Both the position numbers and the translations under genes were made by a program. Shown in pieces: positions 38,425 to 48,011 of a DNA stretch of 64,000 nucleotides. The stretch is from Thermoplasmata archaeon (lineage in GTDB: Archaea; Thermoplasmatota; Thermoplasmata; Halarchaeoplasmatales; Halarchaeoplasmataceae), in contig PWHR01000037.1 in the NCBI GenBank assembly GCA_003554965.1, positions 62,001 through 126,000 of the forward strand, read 5' to 3'. Under the pieces are notes generated by a model. That model saw nothing but the letters and a program-made list of their open reading frames with translations, did no database searches and was not told the origin of the DNA. Numbering within the stretch: position 1 is the first letter of the stretch; each line of letters starts with the position of its first letter.

Positions 38425-38880
38425 ATGTCAAGAATGCACAGCTCAAAGAAAGGACGGTCGGGTTCAGACAGACCCCAAATAGAAGAGAACCCGGAATGGG
38501 TTCAGTTGGATGAAGATGAGATAGAAGATATTATAATCAAGTTGGCAAAGAGAGGTAGAACCGCGAGTGAGATAGGAGTTATATTAAGAGATCAGTATGG
38601 GGTGCCTGATGTAGAACTCGCAATAGATAAAAGTGTTTCCGCCGTGATGGAAGAGAAAGATCTTGGTCCCGAGATACCAGAAGATCTATTAGCCTTGATG
38701 GAGAGGGCCGTTAATCTTAAAGAACATCTTGAAGAGCATCCTAAAGATAAATCGAACCGTAGAGGTTTAAGATTGGTCGAATCCAAGATAAGAAGGCTTG
38801 TAAAATATTATAAAAAAGAGGATAAGTTGGATGAGGATTGGAGATATTCCATAGATAAAGCTGAGATGCTCACCCAATAA
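38425..38880 (+). CDS. rps15: Ribosomal protein uS15
   Basis: MSRMHSSKKGRSGSDRP, SEIGVILRDQYGVPDV, HPKDKSNRRGLRLVESKIRRLVKYYKK. Confidence 0.96.
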   Translation: MSRMHSSKKGRSGSDRPQIEENPEWVQLDEDEIEDIIIKLAKRGRTASEIGVILRDQYGVPDVELAIDKSVSAVMEEKDLGPEIPEDLLALMERAVNLKEHLEEHPKDKSNRRGLRLVESKIRRLVKYYKKEDKLDEDWRYSIDKAEMLTQ

Positions 38881-38914
38881 ATGTAGATGATAGGCTACTA
38901 GAGAGGAAGGGAAT

Positions 38915-40249
38915 TTGCTTGAGTTACCTGAAGGCTTGAAAAAAAAGCTAGATGAAGCAGTCTCTGTTTTGGAGGAGAAAGACAAATTTAGACTCATAAC
39001 ACATTACGATGCAGACGGTATTTCCGCCGCTGCAGTGCTTGCTAGATCCCTGATGAAAGATCAGAAGGGATTTCACGCCACTTTTGCAGATAGCTTTCCT
39101 GAAAACATACCAGAAGGATTACCATTGATTTTCACGGATATCGGCAACAGTCATCTGAAAAGACTTGTTGACCTCGAGGAAGAGGTCATCGTTTTGGACC
39201 ACCATGATGTGCAAGAAAAAGAGGATTATCAAGAAAAGAATGATAAAATCTTCGTCAATCCCCATGAATTTGGTATAGATGGAGCACAAGAAGTCAGTGG
39301 AGGCACGTTGGCTCTTCTTCTTTCATTGAGATTCGATAAAACCAATTTGGAAGATGCTGTGTATGGATTGGCTGGTGCTGCTGCGGACAAACAAGCCATC
39401 GGTGGATTCACTGGGTTAAATCAGAGGTTGGCAGAATTAGCGGTTGAAAAGAATGAACTGACTAAAAAAGAGGAGTTGTTTTTAGACGGCGAAAATATCA
39501 GAGATGCGCTGATGAAGGCCGCTGATCCTTACTTCCCTGGTATATCTGGAAATAAAAACGAGATCGATGATATCATAGAAGATCTGAATATAGATCCAGA
39601 ATCTAAGTTAGAAACGATTGGTAGGGATAAAAAAAGGAGATTGAACAGTCTATTGGTCTTATCTCTTATAAAAGAAGACCGTCCTGCAGATGTTATCGAA
39701 TCCATCAAAGGTACACATTATGTCTCGGAAACAAGCGAAATAGATATGGATAGACTGTACAAGTTGCTGAATTCATGTGCTAGGAACAATAAACCTGGAT
39801 TAGGTCTATCTCTGTGTTTCGGCGACCGACAGGCACTTGACGAGGCAAAGGAGATTAGGAACGAGTACCGTAGTGAGATGGTCAAAAAGTTAAGGAATCT
39901 GGGGAGCAAAGTAGAAACTGAAGAGTATGATAATATTCAGTATTTCTTCGACGACAAAAAGACAAGGAAGGGAGAGTTAGCAGGATTAGGGATGTTATAC
40001 TTTCTAGACAAGGCTAAACCCGTTTTTGGGATGGCTGAAGGAGATCAGAAGATAGATATCTCAGCGAGAGCTACCAAAGAGCTGGTCAAGAAAGGCCTGG
40101 ATTTGGGTGCGTTGTGCAGCAAAATTTCGAAAGAATTAGAAGGTGTCGGTGGTGGTCATGATATCGCCGCCGGGGCTACCATAGATAGGGATGCCCTTGA
40201 AAGTTTTCTGAAAAGGATGGACGAAGAGACAGGCGCAGTTCTGTCTTGA
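38915..40249 (+). CDS. DHH family RecJ-like phosphoesterase/nuclease
   Basis: LITHYDADGISAAAVLARS, VIVLDHHDVQ, C-terminal GVGGGHDIAAGATI. Confidence 0.9.
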   Translation: MLELPEGLKKKLDEAVSVLEEKDKFRLITHYDADGISAAAVLARSLMKDQKGFHATFADSFPENIPEGLPLIFTDIGNSHLKRLVDLEEEVIVLDHHDVQEKEDYQEKNDKIFVNPHEFGIDGAQEVSGGTLALLLSLRFDKTNLEDAVYGLAGAAADKQAIGGFTGLNQRLAELAVEKNELTKKEELFLDGENIRDALMKAADPYFPGISGNKNEIDDIIEDLNIDPESKLETIGRDKKRRLNSLLVLSLIKEDRPADVIESIKGTHYVSETSEIDMDRLYKLLNSCARNNKPGLGLSLCFGDRQALDEAKEIRNEYRSEMVKKLRNLGSKVETEEYDNIQYFFDDKKTRKGELAGLGMLYFLDKAKPVFGMAEGDQKIDISARATKELVKKGLDLGALCSKISKELEGVGGGHDIAAGATIDRDALESFLKRMDEETGAVLS

Positions 40250-40822
40250 TTATCTCTTTATCCAAACCTCTTCTAGAGATTTTTTTGGAACTTTTAGAAC
40301 ATCATCTTCAAAATAATACTCCAAATCCTTACTTTTTTCCACGACTTCAGGCTCTTTTTTGGGATATCCAAGAGCGACCATCAACTTGATCTCGTGATCC
40401 TCTGGAACTTCTAGAACATCGTTCAAACTTTCAAAATCTAATGCACCTAGAATACAACTTCCCACCCCTTGATTCCTTGCCGTCAGACAGATGCTTTGGG
40501 CTGCTATACCAGCATCTAGATCGTGCCCTTTCTCTTTTTCTTTTAAAATCACTATATATGCTCTCGGCATTTCATTTAGGGTAGGTTCCCATTCCAAGTA
40601 ACCAGCCCAATTCGTGCATTCAAATGTCTTTTCGAGTTTTTCCGTAACTGTGATGAACTTGAGCGGTTGTAAGTTGGCTCCGCTGGGTGATAACCTTCCA
40701 GCATCGACACATTTTTCCAGCAATTCTTCAGGCACTTCTTTATCTCTGAACCGTCTTATGCTCCTTCTTTTTCGGATGGTTTTGTAAGTATCCATACTTT
40801 TCACCTTGGTTTTTCTTTTCAT
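40250..40822 (-). CDS. Nitroreductase family protein
   Basis: TIRKRRSIRRFRDKEVPEELLEKCVDAGRLSPSGANLQPLKFI. Confidence 0.9.
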   Translation of the reverse strand: MKRKTKVKSMDTYKTIRKRRSIRRFRDKEVPEELLEKCVDAGRLSPSGANLQPLKFITVTEKLEKTFECTNWAGYLEWEPTLNEMPRAYIVILKEKEKGHDLDAGIAAQSICLTARNQGVGSCILGALDFESLNDVLEVPEDHEIKLMVALGYPKKEPEVVEKSKDLEYYFEDDVLKVPKKSLEEVWIKR

Positions 40823-40963
40823 TCCTAGATAGGGATCGCAGTTTATAAGTATTTATTTTAGGCATTCCGCAGATAACACATTTCGAAAATCACAGGGCAA
40901 AATGTTTTATAGTCTCTTGGGATTAACTACATATAAGTCTAGTTCGGTAATAATATTATATCT

Positions 40964-43900
40964 ATGCTTAAAGGTGGAAATATGTCGAACGGATGGCCGT
41001 TTATAAGGAAGATGTTGAGTTTTTGTGTGAGCGCAGTACTTTTGATGGGCTTAATCGCTCCTATAGCAGGTATTGGATATGCATCTTTGAACGAAGATGA
41101 TACGATAACAGATGAAAGATCCGACGATCTTGGTACATTGGATGAAAATACCAGGTATATAGAAGGAACTGAGTACATCAATAATACGGATAGGAAAGAG
41201 GACAATAATATAGTGATAGATGGAGATGATGCCCATTTGAAGCTAAATAACGCTACACTGACACTGCTGATGGATGATAATGATCACATGTGGAACATCT
41301 CTGTAAGAGATGGAGGGAGATTGAGCCTGTGGAACAGTACTATAAGGACCAGCCCTGAACAAGAACTGCTCCGACCTTTCTTGAAGACGGACGTAACTGT
41401 TTCTGGAGGATCTCATCTTTCTTTACAAGAAGGTTCTTCTTTCAGATTTCCCGGTTTCGTTAACATCGATAACTCAGATTTTGAAATGATAGGTTCTAAT
41501 TTCGAAGCTTTAGATGACGAAGAGATACCCGAGTATGACTATCTTTGGGGCGGAGAGGGAGATGATATAGAAGATAACAATGACGGGCCTAGGTTGATAG
41601 TCGAAAATGGGTCCGACTTTTATATGGAGGACTCTGAGATAAACGATTACTATACCTATGATGATGAAGATATATGGGAGATGACCTGGTATCCGTTGGA
41701 TGACGACGGAGTGCCAATAGAGAGATTTCAAGATAATGACCAACATCATGAGTTAGCTCCTGGTGAGGAATATACCCTAGAAAAGTGGTTCTTGTATAAT
41801 CCGATGGTCGATGAAGATTCTCTCGAGGACTATCCATATATCAATCCTATTGATATGATAAGCTCTCTAGGGGTTGAGGCTACTTTTGAATTTGATGGCG
41901 AATATGAAGGGGGTGCCTACTTAGAGTATGAGAGTCCACAAGAAGGTGAATGGGTTGAAGTCTTTGAACTTGATGAAACTGAAAATCAAGCTTTTGGGAA
42001 CATATGGGAAACAGAATTGAGTGAGTTCTACGAGGGAGAACGAGACGATCAATGGAGATATCTTCACGAAGTTGATATAAGACTCAATAATCAAGATAAT
42101 GATGAAGTGAACATAACGGAACTGAGATTGGTTTCAACCTACGATAACGACATACACATCTGGGACTCGGACTTCACGGCGATAAACAGCTTCATCGACG
42201 TGGATATAAGAGAAAGTGATGTAGATTCAAGACAGAACGAGGAGATGAAAACAGATGGGGATACCTATCTACCTAATTCCAATGTAGACCATAGGGTTCT
42301 GAGAGTCTACGACAGCACTTTTAGATCATATGGTTTGAGCATAGATGTAGACGATCCAGGAGAAGGAGGGGATCCGGAAGGTGATCCGTGGATATTGAAT
42401 ACAGAGGATTCATGGGATGAAACTTTGATATATCGTTGGGTTGATCTACAGATTACGACTGAAGCCGGGACTCCGTTACCCGGAGCAACCGTTGAGGCTG
42501 ATCCAAATATACCCGGATTAGATGAATGGATCGAGGGTTTAAACGATCTGACCGAACCTAGAAATGAAAGGGCTTTAGACTACCTAGAGCGGGAAGGAAA
42601 TGGAACCTATGAAGATGGAATTTATGAGGCGAATGAAGAAGGTCGAGTGTCGATGTTGCTCGCAGCCGGAAGGATCAACTATCCTGAAGATTGGCCTAAC
42701 AGCCGATACTTGGGCACCTACGATCTAAACCTTACTTATGAGGATCCCGAGCTGGGGATATGGGAGAACGCCACTCAAGAGATCAATCTAGATAACTTCC
42801 CTCACATGGAGAATCCAGAAGAGTGGGTCATCCCTATACCAATCAAATTTCCGGATTTTCAGGCTGGATCCATGTGGGTGATGGAAGACGAGATAACTCC
42901 TGGTGATGAAGTCGATGTACACATGGAAGTATTTAATATAGGTGAAAGAGATGCTGAAAATGTTGAAGTCTCTTTTTACGAAGGAGAATTCGACGAAGAT
43001 AATCCAGGAGACAATCTATTCGGTTCTACTTTTATTGATGATCTTCCCGTAGATGATTCTAGAGAGGTGAGCGTTTCCTGGGAAGCAAGTGATCCAGGCG
43101 ATCATGACTTAGTAGGTATGGTCGATCCTGAGAATAATATTCCCGAGATGGATAGAGATAACAATGAGATAGAAGAGACTGTAACAGTGCTTGAGGAAGC
43201 GGAGTTTGAAGTAGATATTACGGAGCCAGAAGAAGGTGATGAGTTCGTTGAAGGCGAAACCGTTACAGTAGATTACACAGTTACTAACACCGGTGAAGCA
43301 GAAGATACTCAGAACATAGAATTCTATGTTGACGAGGATCACGTTGAGACGGGAGAGGATGTTACTTTAGGAGAAGCGGAAGTATTTGATGGCGAATTCA
43401 CATGGGTCGCGGAAGAGCCTTATGGAGAGAGAGACCTGTCGGTACAAAGCGAAGACTACCAGTATGAAGTCAGTGTTACTGTACTCAGCGATGCTGAATT
43501 CACTGTGAACATAGATGAGGATACTAGCGATACTGAAGTAGTCGAAGGAGAAGACTTAGAGATCGAGGTCGAGGTGGAGAACATAGGTGAGGTTCAGGCT
43601 ACTCAGATGATAACACTTTACGACACGGCTGAAGATTCGATCATTTTAGATGAAGAACAAGTTACCATTGAGGGAGAATCCTCAGATACGATAACTCTTA
43701 CCTGGGAAACCCAGGTTGGAGAAGCTGGCGATTATATACTCGAGGTGGCAAGTGAGGATGATGATGATAGGATTGACGTCACGGTATTGGAAGATGCCTA
43801 TTTCGAAGTTGAAATAGAAGAATTGTCCGATGATGAAGTCGTAGAGGGCGAAGAGATAGAAGTGACTTATTCAGTAACTAATACAGGCGAGGCGAGTTCT

Positions 43901-45898
43901 ACACAGACTATCGATCTCAGGATCGATGGCGATCCTATAGAAGATAAAGAGGAAGATTTGTTACTTGGTCCAGGGGAAGATTATGAAGGAACATTCACTT
44001 GGCAAACTGAGGGGCCTGGTGAAGATCGCGAAATGACGGTTCAAAGCGATGATGACTCAGATGGTGTATTATTGACGATCTTGAAAGATGCGTATTTTGA
44101 AGTAGAGATCACCGAACCTGGAGATAGAGATGAATTGATTGAGGGTCAAGAAGTAACAGTTGAATACTATGTTGAAAATATAGGTGACGTGGAAGCCACC
44201 CAGGATATAGTATTTGAAGTGTATGATCAAGCTGGAAACCTGATCCATGAAGATATCGAGGAAGAGATAAATCTCCATCCTGAGTTGGATGATCCGCACG
44301 AAGGCGAGTTCATTTGGACTGCGGAGATAAGTGGTGAAGGCGATAGAGAGATGAAGTCGTTGACGGTCTCTTCTGAGCAAACAGATCACACCACTGATGC
44401 ATGGATCTTGTCAGCACCACGTTTAGAAATAACTGAGAAGATCTGGGAGAAAAGAGACATGGATGAAGATGAATGGTATGAGATAGACTTCACTGAGGAG
44501 GATTTAGAAGAGAAAGACAAGATCAGATTCCGAGGATCAGTGGAGAATACTGGACAAACGACTTTTGAAGAGATAGACGATCAGGGTCTAATACACTTCG
44601 ATTATCCTGACGGGACTAGCGAGCAAATTCCATTTAATCCAGCTCCGGGTGAAGAAGAGGTAGTAGAAAGTGAAGAATGGACTGTAGCTCTTCCTGATGA
44701 CTGGGACGAAGGAGAAGATTTGGAACTTTTTGTAAATTCGACGTCAGAAAGACGTCTTGATGATGAAGACCCCTATTACGGGGAAAGTTTCGATATATCC
44801 ATAACTCCTTTAGAGATAGATATAGTTGATATTGAAATACCTGATGACCCAACTCCCGGAGGAGAGTATTCGATGGAAGGCAGACTGGTCAGGGCCGAAG
44901 AGGTCAATGGTAAGCCTTTAGAGGGCATCGATGTTGAAGTTACTATAGAGTCGAACGGTGAAGTAGTCCATACCATCACCCCGAGTACCGATTCAGAAGG
45001 AAATTTCTTCGCCTCTCTAAGCATGCCGGAAGAAGCTGGGGATTACACGATCTCTATCGAAGTTCAGACGTTTTGGAGGGAGCTCGAGACCGAAACGGTG
45101 ACTGTAGCAGAAGAAGATATAGAATTTGCAGGTATACCTCTTTGGTTGTTCATAGTCATCGTTGCGGCAGCGGCAGGCGGAGTCGGCTCGATTTTCGCTT
45201 ACTTCAAATTCTTCGGGCCGAAAGAAGTAGTCGAATGCGGCAACTGTGGCACAAGCATATCTGCTGAGGCCTCTACCTGTCCTAACTGTGGCGTCGAATT
45301 CGACATGGAAACGGCGAAATGTAGTGAGTGTGGTGAATGGATACCAGCCACTTCTGATACTTGTCCCGAGTGTGGGGCAGAATTCATCAAGACTGGAGAA
45401 GAGGTTCAGGATTACACAGAGAGGATGAGACAACAGTATGAGAGATTCGTTGAGCAGAGGAAGGAAGAGGCTGAAGATGAGGTAGGTCGCGAGCTTTCAA
45501 AGAAGGAATTCGTGAGATGGTGGAAGCAGCAGCCGTCTTTCGTGACCTTCGACGAGTGGTTAGAGAGGAAAGAGAAGCAGCGCAAGGAAGGAGGACAAGA
45601 ATGTCCTAACTGTGGAACGCTCAACAGCGTTGAGGATGCCGTATGCCAGAAGTGCGGTACAAGCCTGATCGAGTTGGATGAAAAAACGGAAAGAAGGAGA
45701 GAACTAGAAGAGGATGAAGAGGAGCTAGAAACTTCCGAATCCGACGAATTAGGATTGGAGCTTGAAGAAGAGAGAATCGAGGAAGAGGAACCAGCGAAAG
45801 ACGAAAAAGAAAAGAAGAAAACTAGGAGAAAAAAGGTGAAGAAGAAACCTAAAAAGAAAGTGAAAAAGAAAGTAGTCAAAAACAAAGATGAAGATTAA
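40964..45898 (+). CDS. Giant surface protein: signal peptide, acidic ectodomain with CARDB-like repeats, single TM, cytoplasmic zinc ribbons, Lys-rich tail
   Basis: FCVSAVLLMGLIAPIAGIGYA; repeats with VEGE.V.V.Y.V.NTGE...TQ.I; TM IPLWLFIVIVAAAAGGVGSIFAYFKFF; CGNCGTSISAEASTCPNCG, CSECGEWIPATSDTCPECG, CPNCGTLNSVEDAVCQKCG; tail KKKTRRKKVKKKPKKKVKKKVVKNKDED. Confidence 0.85.
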   Translation: MLKGGNMSNGWPFIRKMLSFCVSAVLLMGLIAPIAGIGYASLNEDDTITDERSDDLGTLDENTRYIEGTEYINNTDRKEDNNIVIDGDDAHLKLNNATLTLLMDDNDHMWNISVRDGGRLSLWNSTIRTSPEQELLRPFLKTDVTVSGGSHLSLQEGSSFRFPGFVNIDNSDFEMIGSNFEALDDEEIPEYDYLWGGEGDDIEDNNDGPRLIVENGSDFYMEDSEINDYYTYDDEDIWEMTWYPLDDDGVPIERFQDNDQHHELAPGEEYTLEKWFLYNPMVDEDSLEDYPYINPIDMISSLGVEATFEFDGEYEGGAYLEYESPQEGEWVEVFELDETENQAFGNIWETELSEFYEGERDDQWRYLHEVDIRLNNQDNDEVNITELRLVSTYDNDIHIWDSDFTAINSFIDVDIRESDVDSRQNEEMKTDGDTYLPNSNVDHRVLRVYDSTFRSYGLSIDVDDPGEGGDPEGDPWILNTEDSWDETLIYRWVDLQITTEAGTPLPGATVEADPNIPGLDEWIEGLNDLTEPRNERALDYLEREGNGTYEDGIYEANEEGRVSMLLAAGRINYPEDWPNSRYLGTYDLNLTYEDPELGIWENATQEINLDNFPHMENPEEWVIPIPIKFPDFQAGSMWVMEDEITPGDEVDVHMEVFNIGERDAENVEVSFYEGEFDEDNPGDNLFGSTFIDDLPVDDSREVSVSWEASDPGDHDLVGMVDPENNIPEMDRDNNEIEETVTVLEEAEFEVDITEPEEGDEFVEGETVTVDYTVTNTGEAEDTQNIEFYVDEDHVETGEDVTLGEAEVFDGEFTWVAEEPYGERDLSVQSEDYQYEVSVTVLSDAEFTVNIDEDTSDTEVVEGEDLEIEVEVENIGEVQATQMITLYDTAEDSIILDEEQVTIEGESSDTITLTWETQVGEAGDYILEVASEDDDDRIDVTVLEDAYFEVEIEELSDDEVVEGEEIEVTYSVTNTGEASSTQTIDLRIDGDPIEDKEEDLLLGPGEDYEGTFTWQTEGPGEDREMTVQSDDDSDGVLLTILKDAYFEVEITEPGDRDELIEGQEVTVEYYVENIGDVEATQDIVFEVYDQAGNLIHEDIEEEINLHPELDDPHEGEFIWTAEISGEGDREMKSLTVSSEQTDHTTDAWILSAPRLEITEKIWEKRDMDEDEWYEIDFTEEDLEEKDKIRFRGSVENTGQTTFEEIDDQGLIHFDYPDGTSEQIPFNPAPGEEEVVESEEWTVALPDDWDEGEDLELFVNSTSERRLDDEDPYYGESFDISITPLEIDIVDIEIPDDPTPGGEYSMEGRLVRAEEVNGKPLEGIDVEVTIESNGEVVHTITPSTDSEGNFFASLSMPEEAGDYTISIEVQTFWRELETETVTVAEEDIEFAGIPLWLFIVIVAAAAGGVGSIFAYFKFFGPKEVVECGNCGTSISAEASTCPNCGVEFDMETAKCSECGEWIPATSDTCPECGAEFIKTGEEVQDYTERMRQQYERFVEQRKEEAEDEVGRELSKKEFVRWWKQQPSFVTFDEWLERKEKQRKEGGQECPNCGTLNSVEDAVCQKCGTSLIELDEKTERRRELEEDEEELETSESDELGLELEEERIEEEEPAKDEKEKKKTRRKKVKKKPKKKVKKKVVKNKDED
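43193..44412 (+). repeat. Four degenerate tandem CARDB-like modules (~100 aa each) inside the giant surface protein
   Basis: Module starts EAEFEVDITEP, DAEFTVNIDED, DAYFEVEIEEL, DAYFEVEITEP. Confidence 0.75.
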
Positions 45899-45961
45899 GA
45901 TGGGGACTAATAAGAAGGGTTAACCTCTCTCTTTACCCTTTTTATTTAATACCGATCAGTG

Positions 45962-45978
45962 ATGTTGATTATCAACAT
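45962..45978. promoter_or_regulatory. Palindromic candidate operator abutting the tgtA TATA-like box
   Basis: ATGTTGAT-T-ATCAACAT perfect 8-bp arms followed by atatttaaac. Confidence 0.45.
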
Positions 45979-46002
45979 ATTTAAACAAATAAAAGATAAG
46001 CA

Positions 46003-47955
46003 GTGAATGGAATGTTTGAAATAGAAGAAAGGGACGGACTCGCTAGGATAGCTCAGTTTGACACGCTTAGCGGTCCGATCGAGACACCAGCTATAATGCC
46101 CGTGATCAATCCGAATATCGAGCTTATCTCACCTAAACGGCTCCAAAATGAATTCGATGTACAGGTGCTGATAACAAATTCCTACATAATCTATAAAACA
46201 GATGAACTGAAAGATAGAGCTTTGGAGAAAGGGATACATGACTTGCTAGGTTTTGATGGACCCATAATGACTGATTCTGGGACATTCCAGGCCCACGTGT
46301 ATGGTGATGTAGAAGTAAAACCTGGTGAGATACTTGAATTTCAAAGTAAAATAGGCTCTGATATCTCTACGATACTTGACGAATTCACCGAGCCTGAGGA
46401 TAGTAGAGGAGAGGCTGAAAGGAAACTGGAAAAGACAGTAGAAAGGGCTAAAAAAGCTAAGAAAAAATATGAACAAGAAGAGAGTGCTATAGCATACCCT
46501 ATACAGGGATCTATATATCCTGATCTAAGAAAAAGATGCGGAGAACTTTTAGGTGATTTGGATGGTGATTTTTATCCGATCGGAGGAGTAGTTCCTCTGA
46601 TGGAAGATTATAGATTTAAAGAACTTGTTAAGATCATTTTGGCTTCTAAAAAAGGGCTTGGTCCTAGAGGTCCCGTTCATCTGTTCGGGGCAGGCCATCC
46701 AATGATTTACTCTTTGGCAGTCCTTTTAGGATGCGATCTCTTCGATTCGAGTTCTTACGCTAAATATGCTAAGAGAGAAGACTTGATGTTCTCAGATGGT
46801 ACCAAGAATTTAACCGAAGTGGAGTATTTGGGATGCAATTGCCCTGTATGCACCTCGAACAGTGTAGGGGACATAAAAGGATTAGACAAGAAAACCAAGC
46901 AGAGATTGATCGCTGAACATAACCTATGGATAAGTTTGAAAGAGATAGAAAAGATAAAGCAGGCTGTTAAGGATGGTGGATTGTGGGAACTTGTTGAAAA
47001 AAGGGTCAGGAGTCATCCTCAACTTTTGAAGATTTTCAGTATGATAGATGAAGAATACGAATTTTTGAACCGTTTTGAACCGAGGAGTAGAAAAAGAGCC
47101 CTCTTTTTCACAGGGATGGAAACCTATTACAGGCCCGCCGTCAAACGTATTATGAGATGGGTAAAAGAAGGGTATGCACCTCCCGTAGATGGCCCTACGG
47201 TTCTTTTTGAGATCGACCCGGATAGAAAACCGTATTCGAGATATCTTAAGAAAGAGATCGAACTCCTAAAGGATTATTCCGTAAACATGCTTGTGAAAAC
47301 TCCTCTAGGCCCGATACCCTTAGAGATGGATGAGATTTATCCAATAGCGCAATCAATTTTTCTAGATTCTCATAACATTGACGATCCTTTGGAGGAGTAC
47401 AAGCAGAATAAAGCTTTAGATGATATCATACGTTGGGATGGAGAAGAGACCCTTGCTTCTCTCTCTAACAGAAGAAGTAAGGAGCTCAAATTCGACGAGA
47501 TGAAGATCAAAAGCATCGCTGATTATCAGTTCTGTAGAGGAGCCGGTGATGTATTTTGTGAGGATGAACTCGAATTCGTAAAGAATAGGAAGGGCCGGAT
47601 AAAGAACGTTCTTTTAAAAGGAGAGCACATACTCTCTAAAAGGCATTATGACGGCTTTTTTACCCTTAAAAAAGAAGGAGCTGAAAAGCTGTGGAAAAGG
47701 ATCCAAGCACCGAAACTTAGGATAAAAGTAACGGAAGAGAGTGCCAAATTCAATTCTGAGGGTAAAAATATCTTCGCTAAATTCGTAAAATCGATGGACA
47801 GTGACCTTAGACCAGGAGATGAGGCGATAGTGGTGACCGATGAAGACCAGCTGGTAGCTACGGCTAGAATCTTCTTGAATCGAGATGAAACTGAAGTTCT
47901 TACCCGCGGATTAGCAGCTAGGACGAGAGAAGGATTCGATATCGACATAGGCTAA
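46003..47955 (+). CDS. tgtA: Archaeosine tRNA-guanine transglycosylase with PUA domain
   Basis: GPIMTDSGTFQAHVYGDVEV, HLFGAGHPMIYSLAVLLGCDLFDSSSYAKYA, CNCPVC; C-terminal PUA. Start may be ATG 46012. Confidence 0.94.
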   Translation: MNGMFEIEERDGLARIAQFDTLSGPIETPAIMPVINPNIELISPKRLQNEFDVQVLITNSYIIYKTDELKDRALEKGIHDLLGFDGPIMTDSGTFQAHVYGDVEVKPGEILEFQSKIGSDISTILDEFTEPEDSRGEAERKLEKTVERAKKAKKKYEQEESAIAYPIQGSIYPDLRKRCGELLGDLDGDFYPIGGVVPLMEDYRFKELVKIILASKKGLGPRGPVHLFGAGHPMIYSLAVLLGCDLFDSSSYAKYAKREDLMFSDGTKNLTEVEYLGCNCPVCTSNSVGDIKGLDKKTKQRLIAEHNLWISLKEIEKIKQAVKDGGLWELVEKRVRSHPQLLKIFSMIDEEYEFLNRFEPRSRKRALFFTGMETYYRPAVKRIMRWVKEGYAPPVDGPTVLFEIDPDRKPYSRYLKKEIELLKDYSVNMLVKTPLGPIPLEMDEIYPIAQSIFLDSHNIDDPLEEYKQNKALDDIIRWDGEETLASLSNRRSKELKFDEMKIKSIADYQFCRGAGDVFCEDELEFVKNRKGRIKNVLLKGEHILSKRHYDGFFTLKKEGAEKLWKRIQAPKLRIKVTEESAKFNSEGKNIFAKFVKSMDSDLRPGDEAIVVTDEDQLVATARIFLNRDETEVLTRGLAARTREGFDIDIG

Positions 47956-48011
47956 TGATAAGCTCAAAAGTCCATCAACCTAAAATATAACCGATATTAT
48001 GAGTGGTTTCA

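Noticed and set aside
43193-44412. CRISPR-like or DNA-level repeats
   Set aside because: The repeats are protein-level CARDB-like modules, diverged in DNA, with no spacer structure; no CRISPR array was seen anywhere.
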